This document shows, one piece after another, positions 1 through 7,816 of a DNA stretch of 57,213 bases. Origin of the DNA: Acidimicrobiaceae bacterium. GTDB lineage: Bacteria > Actinomycetota > Acidimicrobiia > Acidimicrobiales > RAAP-2. The translations under genes were made by a program, and so were the position numbers. Within the stretch, counting starts at the first letter, position 1. Each line of letters opens with the position of its first letter. The stretch is taken from contig PLZF01000011.1 in the NCBI GenBank assembly GCA_003152015.1, positions 1 through 57,213 of the forward strand, read 5' to 3'. The notes under the pieces are model-generated. The model was not told the origin of the DNA, did not search any database, and was given only the letters and a program-made list of their open reading frames with translations.

Positions 1-500
1 GAACCAAGGCGGATCAAGAGCGCCTGCCGTGATGTCGCCCAGGGTCCTGTCCGGTCGCTGTACGTCCCATTTCCCCAGCTCAAGGTCGGTGCGATGAAAA
101 GTGCCTGAGACGTCGTCCATCGGGTTGCGACACTGAAAGACAGAATTGGGTCAAATGCTGGGCAGACTTCGCCTCGCGGTCATCGCCGCCCCCATATCGC
201 GATGATGGAAGGGACCACAGCCTCGATTACTCATCATTTCGAGAGGCGACTGGGGCGCCGAGTCCGTGCACGTTCGGACCTTCCCCACTGAGCGATCGAG
301 CCCTCCTGGATCAGCACCTACGTGCACTTCCCTGAACGACGACCGCCCGGACCCTGTTCGCCTCCCTGACTCCACGCTGGCGCCTACCCCTGGCTCTGTC
401 CGAGTCCGATCCGTAGTCCGCGCCGACGACCCCGTCACACCCTCTGAATACCTTGAACACGATTGCAAGGGGTGTCCCTTGCCGGTGAGAGGGAGTCGGC
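1..500. other. Non-coding leader region before the relaxase gene
   Basis: No convincing complete gene is seen. One plus-strand frame is open from the first base to a TGA at 106-108 (35 codons) and could be the tail of a gene that starts outside the window, but I do not recognise it. Open frames on the minus strand here are low-complexity Arg/Ser/Gly-rich and look like artefacts of high GC. A nested inverted repeat lies just before the relaxase and is listed separately. Confidence 0.5.
437..475. repeat. Nested inverted repeat just upstream of the relaxase (oriT candidate)
   Basis: An outer ACACCC (437-442) pairs with GGGTGT (470-475), and an inner CCTTG (451-455) pairs with CAAGG (466-470), about 26 bases before the relaxase start. 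MobF oriT regions commonly carry such inverted repeats close to the relaxase gene. The repeat could equally be a regulatory dyad or a chance hairpin in GC-rich DNA. Confidence 0.3.
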
Positions 501-3500
501 GTGGCCTGGATGCGGATGATGGGAGCAGACTCTGTCGCCTACCACCGCGAGACCATCATCGACCGCGGCGACGACTTCCCCGGTGCCGCCCTTGAGTACT
601 ACGCCTCGAGAGGTGAGACCCCGCTGCTCTGGGGAGGATCAGGAGCTGCGTCCCTCGGTCTGGTCGGTCCGGTCGACAACCCCTCCTACGACGCCCTCTA
701 CGGACCGGGCGGAGCGTGTCACCCAAAGACCGGCGAACGGCTGGTCAACGCCAGGCGCCCGGGCATGGAGTTGGTCATCGCCGCCCACAAGTCGGTAGCC
801 GAACTGGGCGTGCTCGGTCGGGCCGAGGACATGCACGCCATCATGGACGCCGAACGGGACGCCACGCTGAGCTATTTGGACGACCTGACCAAGGAACGCG
901 GCGGGAGGCGTGGCGTGGCCGCGGTGCCCACCGCCACGACCGGGCTGGTCTACGCCCATGCCCGCCACGCCACCACCAGGGCCGGGGATCCCGGCCCCCA
1001 CGACCACGTGCTCATCGCCAACGTCATCGAGATGCTGGACGCCAAGAGAGGCACCAAAGCGCCTGACACCACCCTCTGGCGGGAGCACCTCCACGCCGCC
1101 ACCATGGTCGGCCGGGTGGTCTCTGCTTCCAAAGCAGTGGAACTCGGTTACGGCATCGAGGCCGATCCCGGACCCTCGGGCAAGCTCGGGCACTGGAAGA
1201 TCTGTGGCATCCCCGACGCCGCACTCGCCGTCCACTCCAAGCGCTCCGCCGAGATCAGCGAGGCCGTAGCCGAGAAGGGCTTCGACTCCTACCAAGCCCG
1301 CCAAGTAGCGGCCCGGGAAAGTCGGAAGACCAAGCGCCACACTCCGGTCGAGGAGCTGCTGCCCAAGTGGCGGGCTGAGCTGACCAAGGCCGGCTTCCCA
1401 CCCGAGCAGTTGGTCGCTGATGTCGAGCGCGCCGGCCTCGCCTACCAGCGCCTGCACTCTCGGTCAGAGATCCTCGGGAATCGAGCGCTAGCTGCGTTGG
1501 CCAAGGACGTGCTGGGACCGAGAGGGATCCTTTCGGACCGCAAGGTGTTCTCCAAGCGGGATGTCATCGTGGCCGCCGCGCCATCAGTCTTCGGCCTCCC
1601 GGCCATCGAGCTGGACAAGGCGTGTACTCGTATCCTCCGTGATCCCGATGCCATTCCTCTGGTCGGCGTGCCGAGAGCTTCCGAACAGCCCTTCTCGACG
1701 GCGCATGTCATCGCCACCGAACTGGCCATCGAGCAGGCGGTGGAACGAGGCGTGGAGAACCGGGAAGCCGCCAGGGTGTCCCCCGAGGTGGCCGCTGGTG
1801 CGGTGAGCCGCCAAAGCGCTGTCCTGGGGTCTCCATTGACCCCCGGCCAGCAGGCGGCGGTGCTGGGGATCGCCACGTCGGGCCGGGAGGTGGAACTGGT
1901 CGAAGGTGTGGCCGGATCGGGCAAGACGACGGTCATGGCCGCCGTCCGGGACGCCTTCGAATCTGGTGGCTTCACCGTGGTGGGCACCTCGACCTCCGGC
2001 CAGGCGGCACGGACACTCGGTCGGGAGGCCGGACTTTCCGATTCCCGGACCCTGGCCTCCCTGCGGTGGAGGCTCGAACACGACAGGATGCGGCTGACCG
2101 ACGGCCATGTCCTGGTCCTCGACGAGGCAGGGATGGCCTCCGACCGAGACATCGCCTTCCTGCTCGACCAGGCCCGCCTGGCCGGATCGAAGGTGGTGAT
2201 GGTGGGCGACGATCGCCAACTCGGTGCTGTGTCAGTCGGTGGGGCCATGGGAGCCCTGGTCGAACGCCACGGTGGGATTGTCCACACCCTTGACCAGAAC
2301 GTCCGCCAGCGCAACGAGGCAGAACGGGTGGCGCTGGCCGAACTCCGCTCCGGCAACGTCAATCGGGCTTTGGAGTTCTACCTGACCAACGACCGCGTGA
2401 TCACCGAGCGGACCCGGGACGAGGCGCTCGACACGCTGGTCGACCAGTGGGCCAGAGACATCCTGGCCGGCAAGGACGCCGCCATGTTCGCCTGGAGGCG
2501 AGCCAACGTGGCTGAGCTCAACCGCCTGGCCAGGGAGAGAATGGCTGCCGTTGGACGACTCTCCGGGCCCGAACTGGTGGCCCCGGGGGGAGCCACGTAC
2601 GCCATCGGCGACCGGATCGTCACCCTGGCACCAGCAGCGGAGGGCCAGGTGGTCACCTCCGAACGAGGGGTCGTCACTGCTGTCGACCTGGACGCACAGC
2701 GTCTCGCCATCGAGATGGAGGACGGCAAGAGGTACTGGTTCGAACAAGAGGCAATCGAACAGTCCAAGCTGGCCCACGGCTACGCCACCACCGTCCACCG
2801 GAGCCAGGGGGCCACCCACGACATCGCCCACGTCTACGAAGACGGGGGAGGGAGGGAGCTGGCCTACGTGGCCATGAGCAGAGCCAAGGAGCAGACCCAC
2901 GTCTACCTGGCTGCTGACGATCTCGACCAGGCCCGGGAGGACCTGTGCCGCAACTGGGAGACCGAACGACGCTGGAAGTGGGCCATCGATACCGGTTCGG
3001 TCCACTCCGACGCTCCCATAACGCCATCCGCAGAGATCGAGTCCTTGAGGCAGCAGGCCCTCCAGGCGGAACGAGACGCCCTGGCTGCCGCCATCCCCAA
3101 GGACATCAGCAACTTGGCCCGCCAGGCCGGGTACGAGCTGAAGAGTGCCGAACGGGAACTGGCCTCGCTGAAAAAGGAACGCGGCTGGCGCTCACGCGGA
3201 GAGCTGAGCCGAGCCGCCGGCGAACTGGCCTTTGCCAGGCATCACGCCTTCCAGAACAAACTGGCAGCGAAGAACAAGGACCGGCCAAGGAGCATCCGCC
3301 GTGACGGCCGCCGCCACGCCCAGGCCGACATCGAACGGGTGCAGGCCGCAGAAGAGAGGTTGGAGAAGCTGCTCCGCGCCGAAGAGCGGAAGCTGACCGG
3401 GGCCCTCGATCGAGCCACCCAGCAGGTTGGGGGCATCACCCATGAGGTATCCGACCGGGAGCGGTGGATGGACGAGCACCCCAAGGCGCCTGCCCAGCTG

Positions 3501-3674
3501 GCTGGATTGGAGACGAAGCTCAGGGAGGTCGAGCGCGAGAACGACCATGAACGCTGGACCGTCGAAGGGGAGCTGAACCCCCGTCCGGCGCCGGCTCCCG
3601 CCATTGAACACGCCCGGTCCCGCGATGACAGCCATGGCATCGATCATGACCGTGACTATGGATTCGGCATGTGA
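501..3674 (+). CDS. MobF-family relaxase with fused helicase domain (TrwC/TraI-like)
   Basis: This is a conjugative relaxase: it nicks DNA at oriT, stays bound through an active-site tyrosine, and unwinds the transferred strand. The N-terminal TrwC domain (about residues 8-290) has a Tyr-Tyr pair at 33-34 in EYYASRG and the metal-binding histidines of PHDHVLIAN (H167, H169), with an upstream HARH that can complete the triad. A RecD/Tra-type helicase follows, with Walker A GVAGSGKT (469-476), Walker B VLVLDEAG, and late helicase motifs YATTVHRSQGAT and YVAMSRA. The last ~200 residues are charged and probably coiled. The 1,057-residue length fits MobF relaxases. The GTG at 501 follows a GAGAGGGA-like ribosome site; ATG codons at 510, 516 and 519 are alternatives. 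The catalytic tyrosine is assigned by family analogy. Confidence 0.92.
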   Translation: MAWMRMMGADSVAYHRETIIDRGDDFPGAALEYYASRGETPLLWGGSGAASLGLVGPVDNPSYDALYGPGGACHPKTGERLVNARRPGMELVIAAHKSVAELGVLGRAEDMHAIMDAERDATLSYLDDLTKERGGRRGVAAVPTATTGLVYAHARHATTRAGDPGPHDHVLIANVIEMLDAKRGTKAPDTTLWREHLHAATMVGRVVSASKAVELGYGIEADPGPSGKLGHWKICGIPDAALAVHSKRSAEISEAVAEKGFDSYQARQVAARESRKTKRHTPVEELLPKWRAELTKAGFPPEQLVADVERAGLAYQRLHSRSEILGNRALAALAKDVLGPRGILSDRKVFSKRDVIVAAAPSVFGLPAIELDKACTRILRDPDAIPLVGVPRASEQPFSTAHVIATELAIEQAVERGVENREAARVSPEVAAGAVSRQSAVLGSPLTPGQQAAVLGIATSGREVELVEGVAGSGKTTVMAAVRDAFESGGFTVVGTSTSGQAARTLGREAGLSDSRTLASLRWRLEHDRMRLTDGHVLVLDEAGMASDRDIAFLLDQARLAGSKVVMVGDDRQLGAVSVGGAMGALVERHGGIVHTLDQNVRQRNEAERVALAELRSGNVNRALEFYLTNDRVITERTRDEALDTLVDQWARDILAGKDAAMFAWRRANVAELNRLARERMAAVGRLSGPELVAPGGATYAIGDRIVTLAPAAEGQVVTSERGVVTAVDLDAQRLAIEMEDGKRYWFEQEAIEQSKLAHGYATTVHRSQGATHDIAHVYEDGGGRELAYVAMSRAKEQTHVYLAADDLDQAREDLCRNWETERRWKWAIDTGSVHSDAPITPSAEIESLRQQALQAERDALAAAIPKDISNLARQAGYELKSAERELASLKKERGWRSRGELSRAAGELAFARHHAFQNKLAAKNKDRPRSIRRDGRRHAQADIERVQAAEERLEKLLRAEERKLTGALDRATQQVGGITHEVSDRERWMDEHPKAPAQLAGLETKLREVERENDHERWTVEGELNPRPAPAPAIEHARSRDDSHGIDHDRDYGFGM

Positions 3675-3745
3675 GTCGTCTTCGGCAGCGAAAAGCCGCG
3701 ACGTGGTGAGCGGAGGGTTCTTGCTCTGAGGCACGTTCGATTGGG

Positions 3746-3784
3746 AATGTACCGATGTTCAGAATTATCGAACGTCAGTACATT
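3746..3784. promoter_or_regulatory. Imperfect palindromic operator at the promoter of the next gene
   Basis: Two 18-base half sites (3746-3763 and 3767-3784) flank a 3-base centre and match at 13 of 18 positions. The outer seven (AATGTAC/GTACATT) and the inner GTTC/GAAC blocks are perfect. A -10-like TATCCT at 3790-3795 sits only six bases before the ATG at 3802, suggesting near-leaderless transcription. The dyad would then cover the -35 zone, as expected for autorepression by the winged-helix protein encoded downstream. Confidence 0.55.
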
Positions 3785-3801
3785 TGAAGTATCCTAGCTG
3801 T

Positions 3802-4848
3802 ATGTCTCAGACCGCCGATAGCGAGGGTGCAGACGATCTCCTGGATGTCCTGGCTCACCTCGAACTCCCCGTGATCTCTTCGCGGCAAGACCCCGACGGC
3901 ATGGCCGACCTGGTCATTCAGCTCGACGGCGAGGAACGACCGCTATTCATCGAGGTGAAGAGGTCTCCCTCTCCGGCCGGCATCCGCCAGCTCGTCACGC
4001 GCCATTGCGACGAACCGGCGCACCATGTTCTGGTGGCCGACCGGCTCTCGTCCATGGACAAGGAGATCCTCGAACAGTCAGGCTGGGGCTACTTGGACCG
4101 GCGCGGCCACATCCGACTGTGGCTCGACCGGGTGCGCGTCGACACCCGCATCGATCCTTTGGTCGAGGTGCCGCGGCGCAGCCCACTGGACACGGGGACC
4201 GGACAATCGGTCGCCGTGTGCCTCCTCGCGGCAACGGGGCCGATGACCGTGCGGGGCATTGCGAAGGAGACAGGAGTGGCGGTGAGCTCGGCCTCGACTG
4301 CGCTCGCCGAGCTCCGGGCCGAAGCCCTTGTTAAGGAATCGTCGACGGAGCCGGCAGGGACTGAATTGTTCTGGGCTCTTGCTGGCCGATGGAGCGTCAG
4401 GGAACGCACCGTTGCTCTAATTGAAGCACCGCATCCCGGAGACGCAAGTCGCACATCGCAGCTCGGTCTCGGATTCGACGATGTCGACGTCACGCCGGGT
4501 TGGGCGCTACGAGGAGACCTGGCGGCCGGGGTCTGGGGTGCCCCGCTCCCGCTGCAGGGCGACGCGCCTCCAGACTTCTACGTGCCCGACGACCGAACCC
4601 TGCGGATCGCGAAGCAGCTCTACGGCGAGGCGCAGGCCAATGGCAGCCGTGGTGCCACCATCACCGTCGCTTCGGTGCGGTACGCAGTGACACATCGCTA
4701 CGACGCGGCTGGGCGTGGACTGTCCAACGATGAGTGGCCAGTGGTCCATCCCGTGATTGCAGCGCTTGATCTGACGCGCAGCGGTGCGCGCGGCCAAGAG
4801 ATCCTTGAGGATTTCCATCCACCCGAAGGGTTCCGCCGTGTCTGGTGA
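3802..4848 (+). CDS. PD-(D/E)XK-fold and winged-helix protein, possible AbiEi-like antitoxin/regulator
   Basis: The protein has 348 residues from the ATG at 3802; an in-frame start 18 bases upstream overlaps the promoter and was rejected. Residues ~15-115 resemble a restriction-endonuclease-like fold, with an acidic position followed by FIEVKR (E51, K53), which fits the ExK half of a PD-(D/E)XK site. The conserved-looking segment SGWGYLDRRGHIRLW follows. Residues ~130-185 form a winged helix (TVRGIAKETGVAVSSASTALAEL). The C-terminal half is not recognised. Proteins of this build often precede AbiEii-type nucleotidyltransferases and act as the repressor/antitoxin. Here the overlapping downstream frame starts like a partner gene but is truncated. 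The palindrome at its promoter suggests autoregulation. Function is inferred; nuclease activity is untested. Confidence 0.6.
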   Translation: MSQTADSEGADDLLDVLAHLELPVISSRQDPDGMADLVIQLDGEERPLFIEVKRSPSPAGIRQLVTRHCDEPAHHVLVADRLSSMDKEILEQSGWGYLDRRGHIRLWLDRVRVDTRIDPLVEVPRRSPLDTGTGQSVAVCLLAATGPMTVRGIAKETGVAVSSASTALAELRAEALVKESSTEPAGTELFWALAGRWSVRERTVALIEAPHPGDASRTSQLGLGFDDVDVTPGWALRGDLAAGVWGAPLPLQGDAPPDFYVPDDRTLRIAKQLYGEAQANGSRGATITVASVRYAVTHRYDAAGRGLSNDEWPVVHPVIAALDLTRSGARGQEILEDFHPPEGFRRVW

Positions 4849-5074
4849 ACCTATCGAGATCACCTTGGCGGCCGACGCCAGTGGAGCGATGGCCGCCGGT
4901 CCAACTTGGCTAACCGAACAGCAATCCAAGGGTCTGTCATGCGGGCGAGAGCGTGGTATGTCGTACTGTCTGATTGCATCAGAGCTGTCTAGGGCGGGCC
5001 TAAAGCCTCGCTCTGGCGGGCTGTGGAACCCCAACCAAATTAGAAGGATTGCTCAGAAATGTGGAGTTGTATGA
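4839..5074 (+). pseudogene. Truncated partner-gene start joined to a recombinase-like tail
   Basis: A GTG at 4839 overlaps the end of the preceding gene in another frame (VSGEPIEIT...), the arrangement expected for a translationally coupled second gene. After about 35 codons the frame changes character. It ends in MSYCLIASELSRAGLK followed by a WNPNQIRRI segment, which resembles the pattern near the end of the recombinase domain of large serine recombinases (re-sampled IA.EL...G...R.G.W....VR.I). I read this as a deletion scar joining the start of a lost partner gene to a fragment of a recombinase. Both assignments rest on short similarity, so it may simply be a small gene of unknown role. 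Confidence 0.3.
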
Positions 5075-5183
5075 CTGCTCTGTGTAGGGGGTGTCCCCGT
5101 TCTCGTCGGATAGCCTCCATCGATACGTGCAACGTCTAGCGGATTGGTTGCCGAAATGGTGAAGTCCGAATCGAGGTGCGTCA

Positions 5184-5450
5184 GTGCCTGACGAAGCAGA
5201 GCAGCAAATGGAGCTGCAGAGGAAAGAACAGCAGCAAGTACCTGGTTGGGTTGTGGCCGTAGACATCGGCTACATAGTCATCTTGGGCGGATTGGCCCTG
5301 TGGTGGGGAAGAAGCCCGGTGCTGCGGAGAGACTTTCTTACCACCGTAAATGGCTGGGAGTTCTGGGCGCTGGAAGAAGGTGACGATCGAGTACCACTAT
5401 CGGTCTTGCGCAAGAGGTACATCGATCAGTTGTCAGGGGTTGCTCTATGA
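5184..5450 (+). CDS. Small putative membrane protein coupled to hsdR
   Basis: The protein has 88 residues and starts at GTG 5184. The N-terminus is polar and glutamine-rich (EQQMELQRKEQQQ), followed by one hydrophobic stretch at about residues 20-41 (VPGWVVAVDIGYIVILGGLA), an Arg-rich turn, and a soluble tail of about 45 residues. The stop codon overlaps the ATG of hsdR (ATGA at 5447-5450), so the two are translationally coupled and this gene is probably the first of the restriction operon. I do not recognise the family. A single-span protein leading a type I restriction operon is unusual; it might tether the complex or sense the envelope, but that is speculation. Confidence 0.6.
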   Translation: MPDEAEQQMELQRKEQQQVPGWVVAVDIGYIVILGGLALWWGRSPVLRRDFLTTVNGWEFWALEEGDDRVPLSVLRKRYIDQLSGVAL

Positions 5451-7807
5451 ACGAAGCAGACACATGTCGCAAGGAAGTTCTTCCCTTGCTGTTCAAGGCT
5501 GGCTGGGACGACGACCCACATTCCTTCACTGAGCAGCGGACTTTCACGGACGGGCGCATAATCCCGACGCGAAAGGGCTCCAAACGAGGCAAGCAGAAGC
5601 GAGCGGACTACCTGCTTCGGTACAAGCGTGACTTTCCCCTCGCTGTTGTCGAGGCCAAGGCGGAGTACAAGACTGCTGGCGATGGCTTGCAACAGGCGAA
5701 GGAGTACGCGGAGATTCTGGGGCTGAGCTTTGCGTACGCCACTAACGGCAAGGAGATCGTCGAGTTTGACTACCTCACCGGCTTGGAAACAATTCTCACT
5801 GAGTACCCGAGCCCCCAAGACCTGTTCTCCCGTTATTCGTCGTCGAAGGGTATTGAGGCATTCTCAAGCGAAGCGCTTCTAGAGCCGTACAACCTTTCGG
5901 CGAGCAAGACTCCGCGCTACTACCAGGACATCGCTATCAATCGCACCGTGGAAGCAATCGTTAACGGCGACCCTCGAGTACTTCTCACGATGGCCACTGG
6001 TACCGGCAAGACGGCAACTGCCTTCCAGATTTGCTGGAAGCTCTGGAACTCGCGGTGGAACCGAACGGGTGACTACAGGCGTCCTCGAATCCTCTACCTC
6101 GCAGATCGGAACATCCTTGTGGACGATCCGATGAACAAGGACTTTCAACCATTTGGTGATGCCGCCATCAAGATTGAGATGGGAAGAGCTCCGAGGAGTC
6201 GAGAGATGTACTTCGCTATCTATCAGGCAATTGCTGAGGATGAGGCGCGACCCGGACTCTACCGAGAGTATGCCCCGGACTTCTTCGACCTCATCATCAT
6301 CGACGAATGCCACCGCGGATCAGCACGCAAGGACAGCACTTGGCGCGAGATCCTCCGATACTTCAGCCAAGCAGCCCAGATCGGCATGACAGCCACGCCG
6401 CTCAGAGGCGACAACCGTGACACGTACGAGTACTTCGGGAATCCCTTGTACAGCTACTCGCTGCGTCAGGGCATAGAAGATGGATTCCTGGCTCCCTATC
6501 GAGTGCACAGAGTCATCACAAGTGCCGATGCGACTGGCTGGCGACCCAGCAAGGGGGAGCTTGACCGATATGGGCGCGAAATTCCGGATGAGGAGTATCA
6601 GACTAAGGATTTTGAACGACTTGTCGCACTTCGAGCCCGCACCCAAACCATCGCCAGGCATCTGACGGACTACTTGCGAGCGACAGACAGGTACGCCAAG
6701 ACCATTGTCTTTTGCGTAGGTCAGGAACACGCCGACGAGATGCGACGCGAATTGAACAACCTGAATTCTGACATCGTGAGTGGCGCTCCAAACTACATCT
6801 GCAGGGTGACTGCCGACGAAGGGGCGATCGGTCGAGGACATCTCAGTGACTTTCAAGACGTGGAAACCACGACGCCCACGATCTTGACCACTTCGCAGAT
6901 GCTGACAACGGGAGTCGATGCTCCGATGGTGAAGAACATCGTGCTAGCTCGCGTCGTCGGAACGATGTCTGAGTTCAAACAGATCATCGGACGTGGTACT
7001 CGCGTACGAGACGACTACGGCAAGTACTCCTTCAGCATTCTCGACTACACGGGTTCAGCTACCCGGATGTTCGCAGACCCTGACTTCGACGGCGACCCAA
7101 TCTCACTTGACGAGATTCACGTCGATGACGACGGAGAAGAGACCAGGGTCGAGGTACTTCGTGTGGATGCAGGCGACCCAGAGTACGAAGTGGGCGATCC
7201 TGTCGAAAACCGGATTGATGACGATGAGCATCCTCGGCAGAAGTTCTACTTCGATGGGGGCAATGTCGAGATTGCTCACCAACTGGTTTACGAGCTAGAT
7301 GCAGAAGGCAAGCAGCTCAGGGTGGTCGAGTACAACGACTACACGGCGGAGAGCGTCAGATCTCTCTTTTCTAGTGCTGCATCCATGCGGTCAGACTGGG
7401 CGGATGCTGACCGGCGCGCCGAGATCATCAGTCAACTAGAGGAGCGAGGTGTCGATTTCGACATGCTGGCCGAGATCTCCGAGCAGCCCGAGGCAGACCC
7501 CTTTGACCTGTTGTGTCACCTTGCCTTCAACGCTCCTTTGCGAACCCGACGAGAGAGGGCGGATCGCCTCCTGAAAGACCGGATCGACCTGTTCGACACG
7601 TACGGGCCCGAAGCTCGCGCCATTCTCGAAGAACTGCTGGAGAAGTACGCATCTTACGGCCTTGCGCAATTCAAGATGCCAGATGTCCTCAAGCTGGCAC
7701 CGATTTCCGGCCACGGGAATGTGCATGAGATTGCCAAGCTCTTCGGTGGAGTTGAAGCCCTCAGGCGAGCGGTAGGGCTGCTACAGGAGCAGTTGTATGC
7801 AGCATAG
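5447..7807 (+). CDS. hsdR: Type I restriction enzyme R (motor/nuclease) subunit
   Basis: HsdR cleaves unmodified DNA after ATP-driven translocation as part of an R2M2S1 complex. The N-terminus carries the nuclease module (ADYLLRYKRDFPLAVVEAK, with the D...ExK pattern at about residues 50-70). A superfamily 2 helicase follows, with Walker A ATGTGKT (183-189), DECHRG, the SAT-like GMTATP, and GRGTRVRDD as motif VI. The C-terminal ~200 residues match the EcoEI-type HsdR tail. At 786 residues it is in the EcoEI-like (type IB) range and appears intact. It overlaps the upstream small gene by four bases, and hsdM starts ten bases after its stop, so R, M and S are one transcription unit. Confidence 0.95.
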   Translation: MNEADTCRKEVLPLLFKAGWDDDPHSFTEQRTFTDGRIIPTRKGSKRGKQKRADYLLRYKRDFPLAVVEAKAEYKTAGDGLQQAKEYAEILGLSFAYATNGKEIVEFDYLTGLETILTEYPSPQDLFSRYSSSKGIEAFSSEALLEPYNLSASKTPRYYQDIAINRTVEAIVNGDPRVLLTMATGTGKTATAFQICWKLWNSRWNRTGDYRRPRILYLADRNILVDDPMNKDFQPFGDAAIKIEMGRAPRSREMYFAIYQAIAEDEARPGLYREYAPDFFDLIIIDECHRGSARKDSTWREILRYFSQAAQIGMTATPLRGDNRDTYEYFGNPLYSYSLRQGIEDGFLAPYRVHRVITSADATGWRPSKGELDRYGREIPDEEYQTKDFERLVALRARTQTIARHLTDYLRATDRYAKTIVFCVGQEHADEMRRELNNLNSDIVSGAPNYICRVTADEGAIGRGHLSDFQDVETTTPTILTTSQMLTTGVDAPMVKNIVLARVVGTMSEFKQIIGRGTRVRDDYGKYSFSILDYTGSATRMFADPDFDGDPISLDEIHVDDDGEETRVEVLRVDAGDPEYEVGDPVENRIDDDEHPRQKFYFDGGNVEIAHQLVYELDAEGKQLRVVEYNDYTAESVRSLFSSAASMRSDWADADRRAEIISQLEERGVDFDMLAEISEQPEADPFDLLCHLAFNAPLRTRRERADRLLKDRIDLFDTYGPEARAILEELLEKYASYGLAQFKMPDVLKLAPISGHGNVHEIAKLFGGVEALRRAVGLLQEQLYAA

Positions 7808-7816
7808 GAGTAGGCA

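Noticed and set aside
1..108. Open frame at the left edge as a partial gene
   Set aside because: Thirty-five codons without a recognisable motif are not enough to call a gene; it is mentioned only in the leader-region entry.
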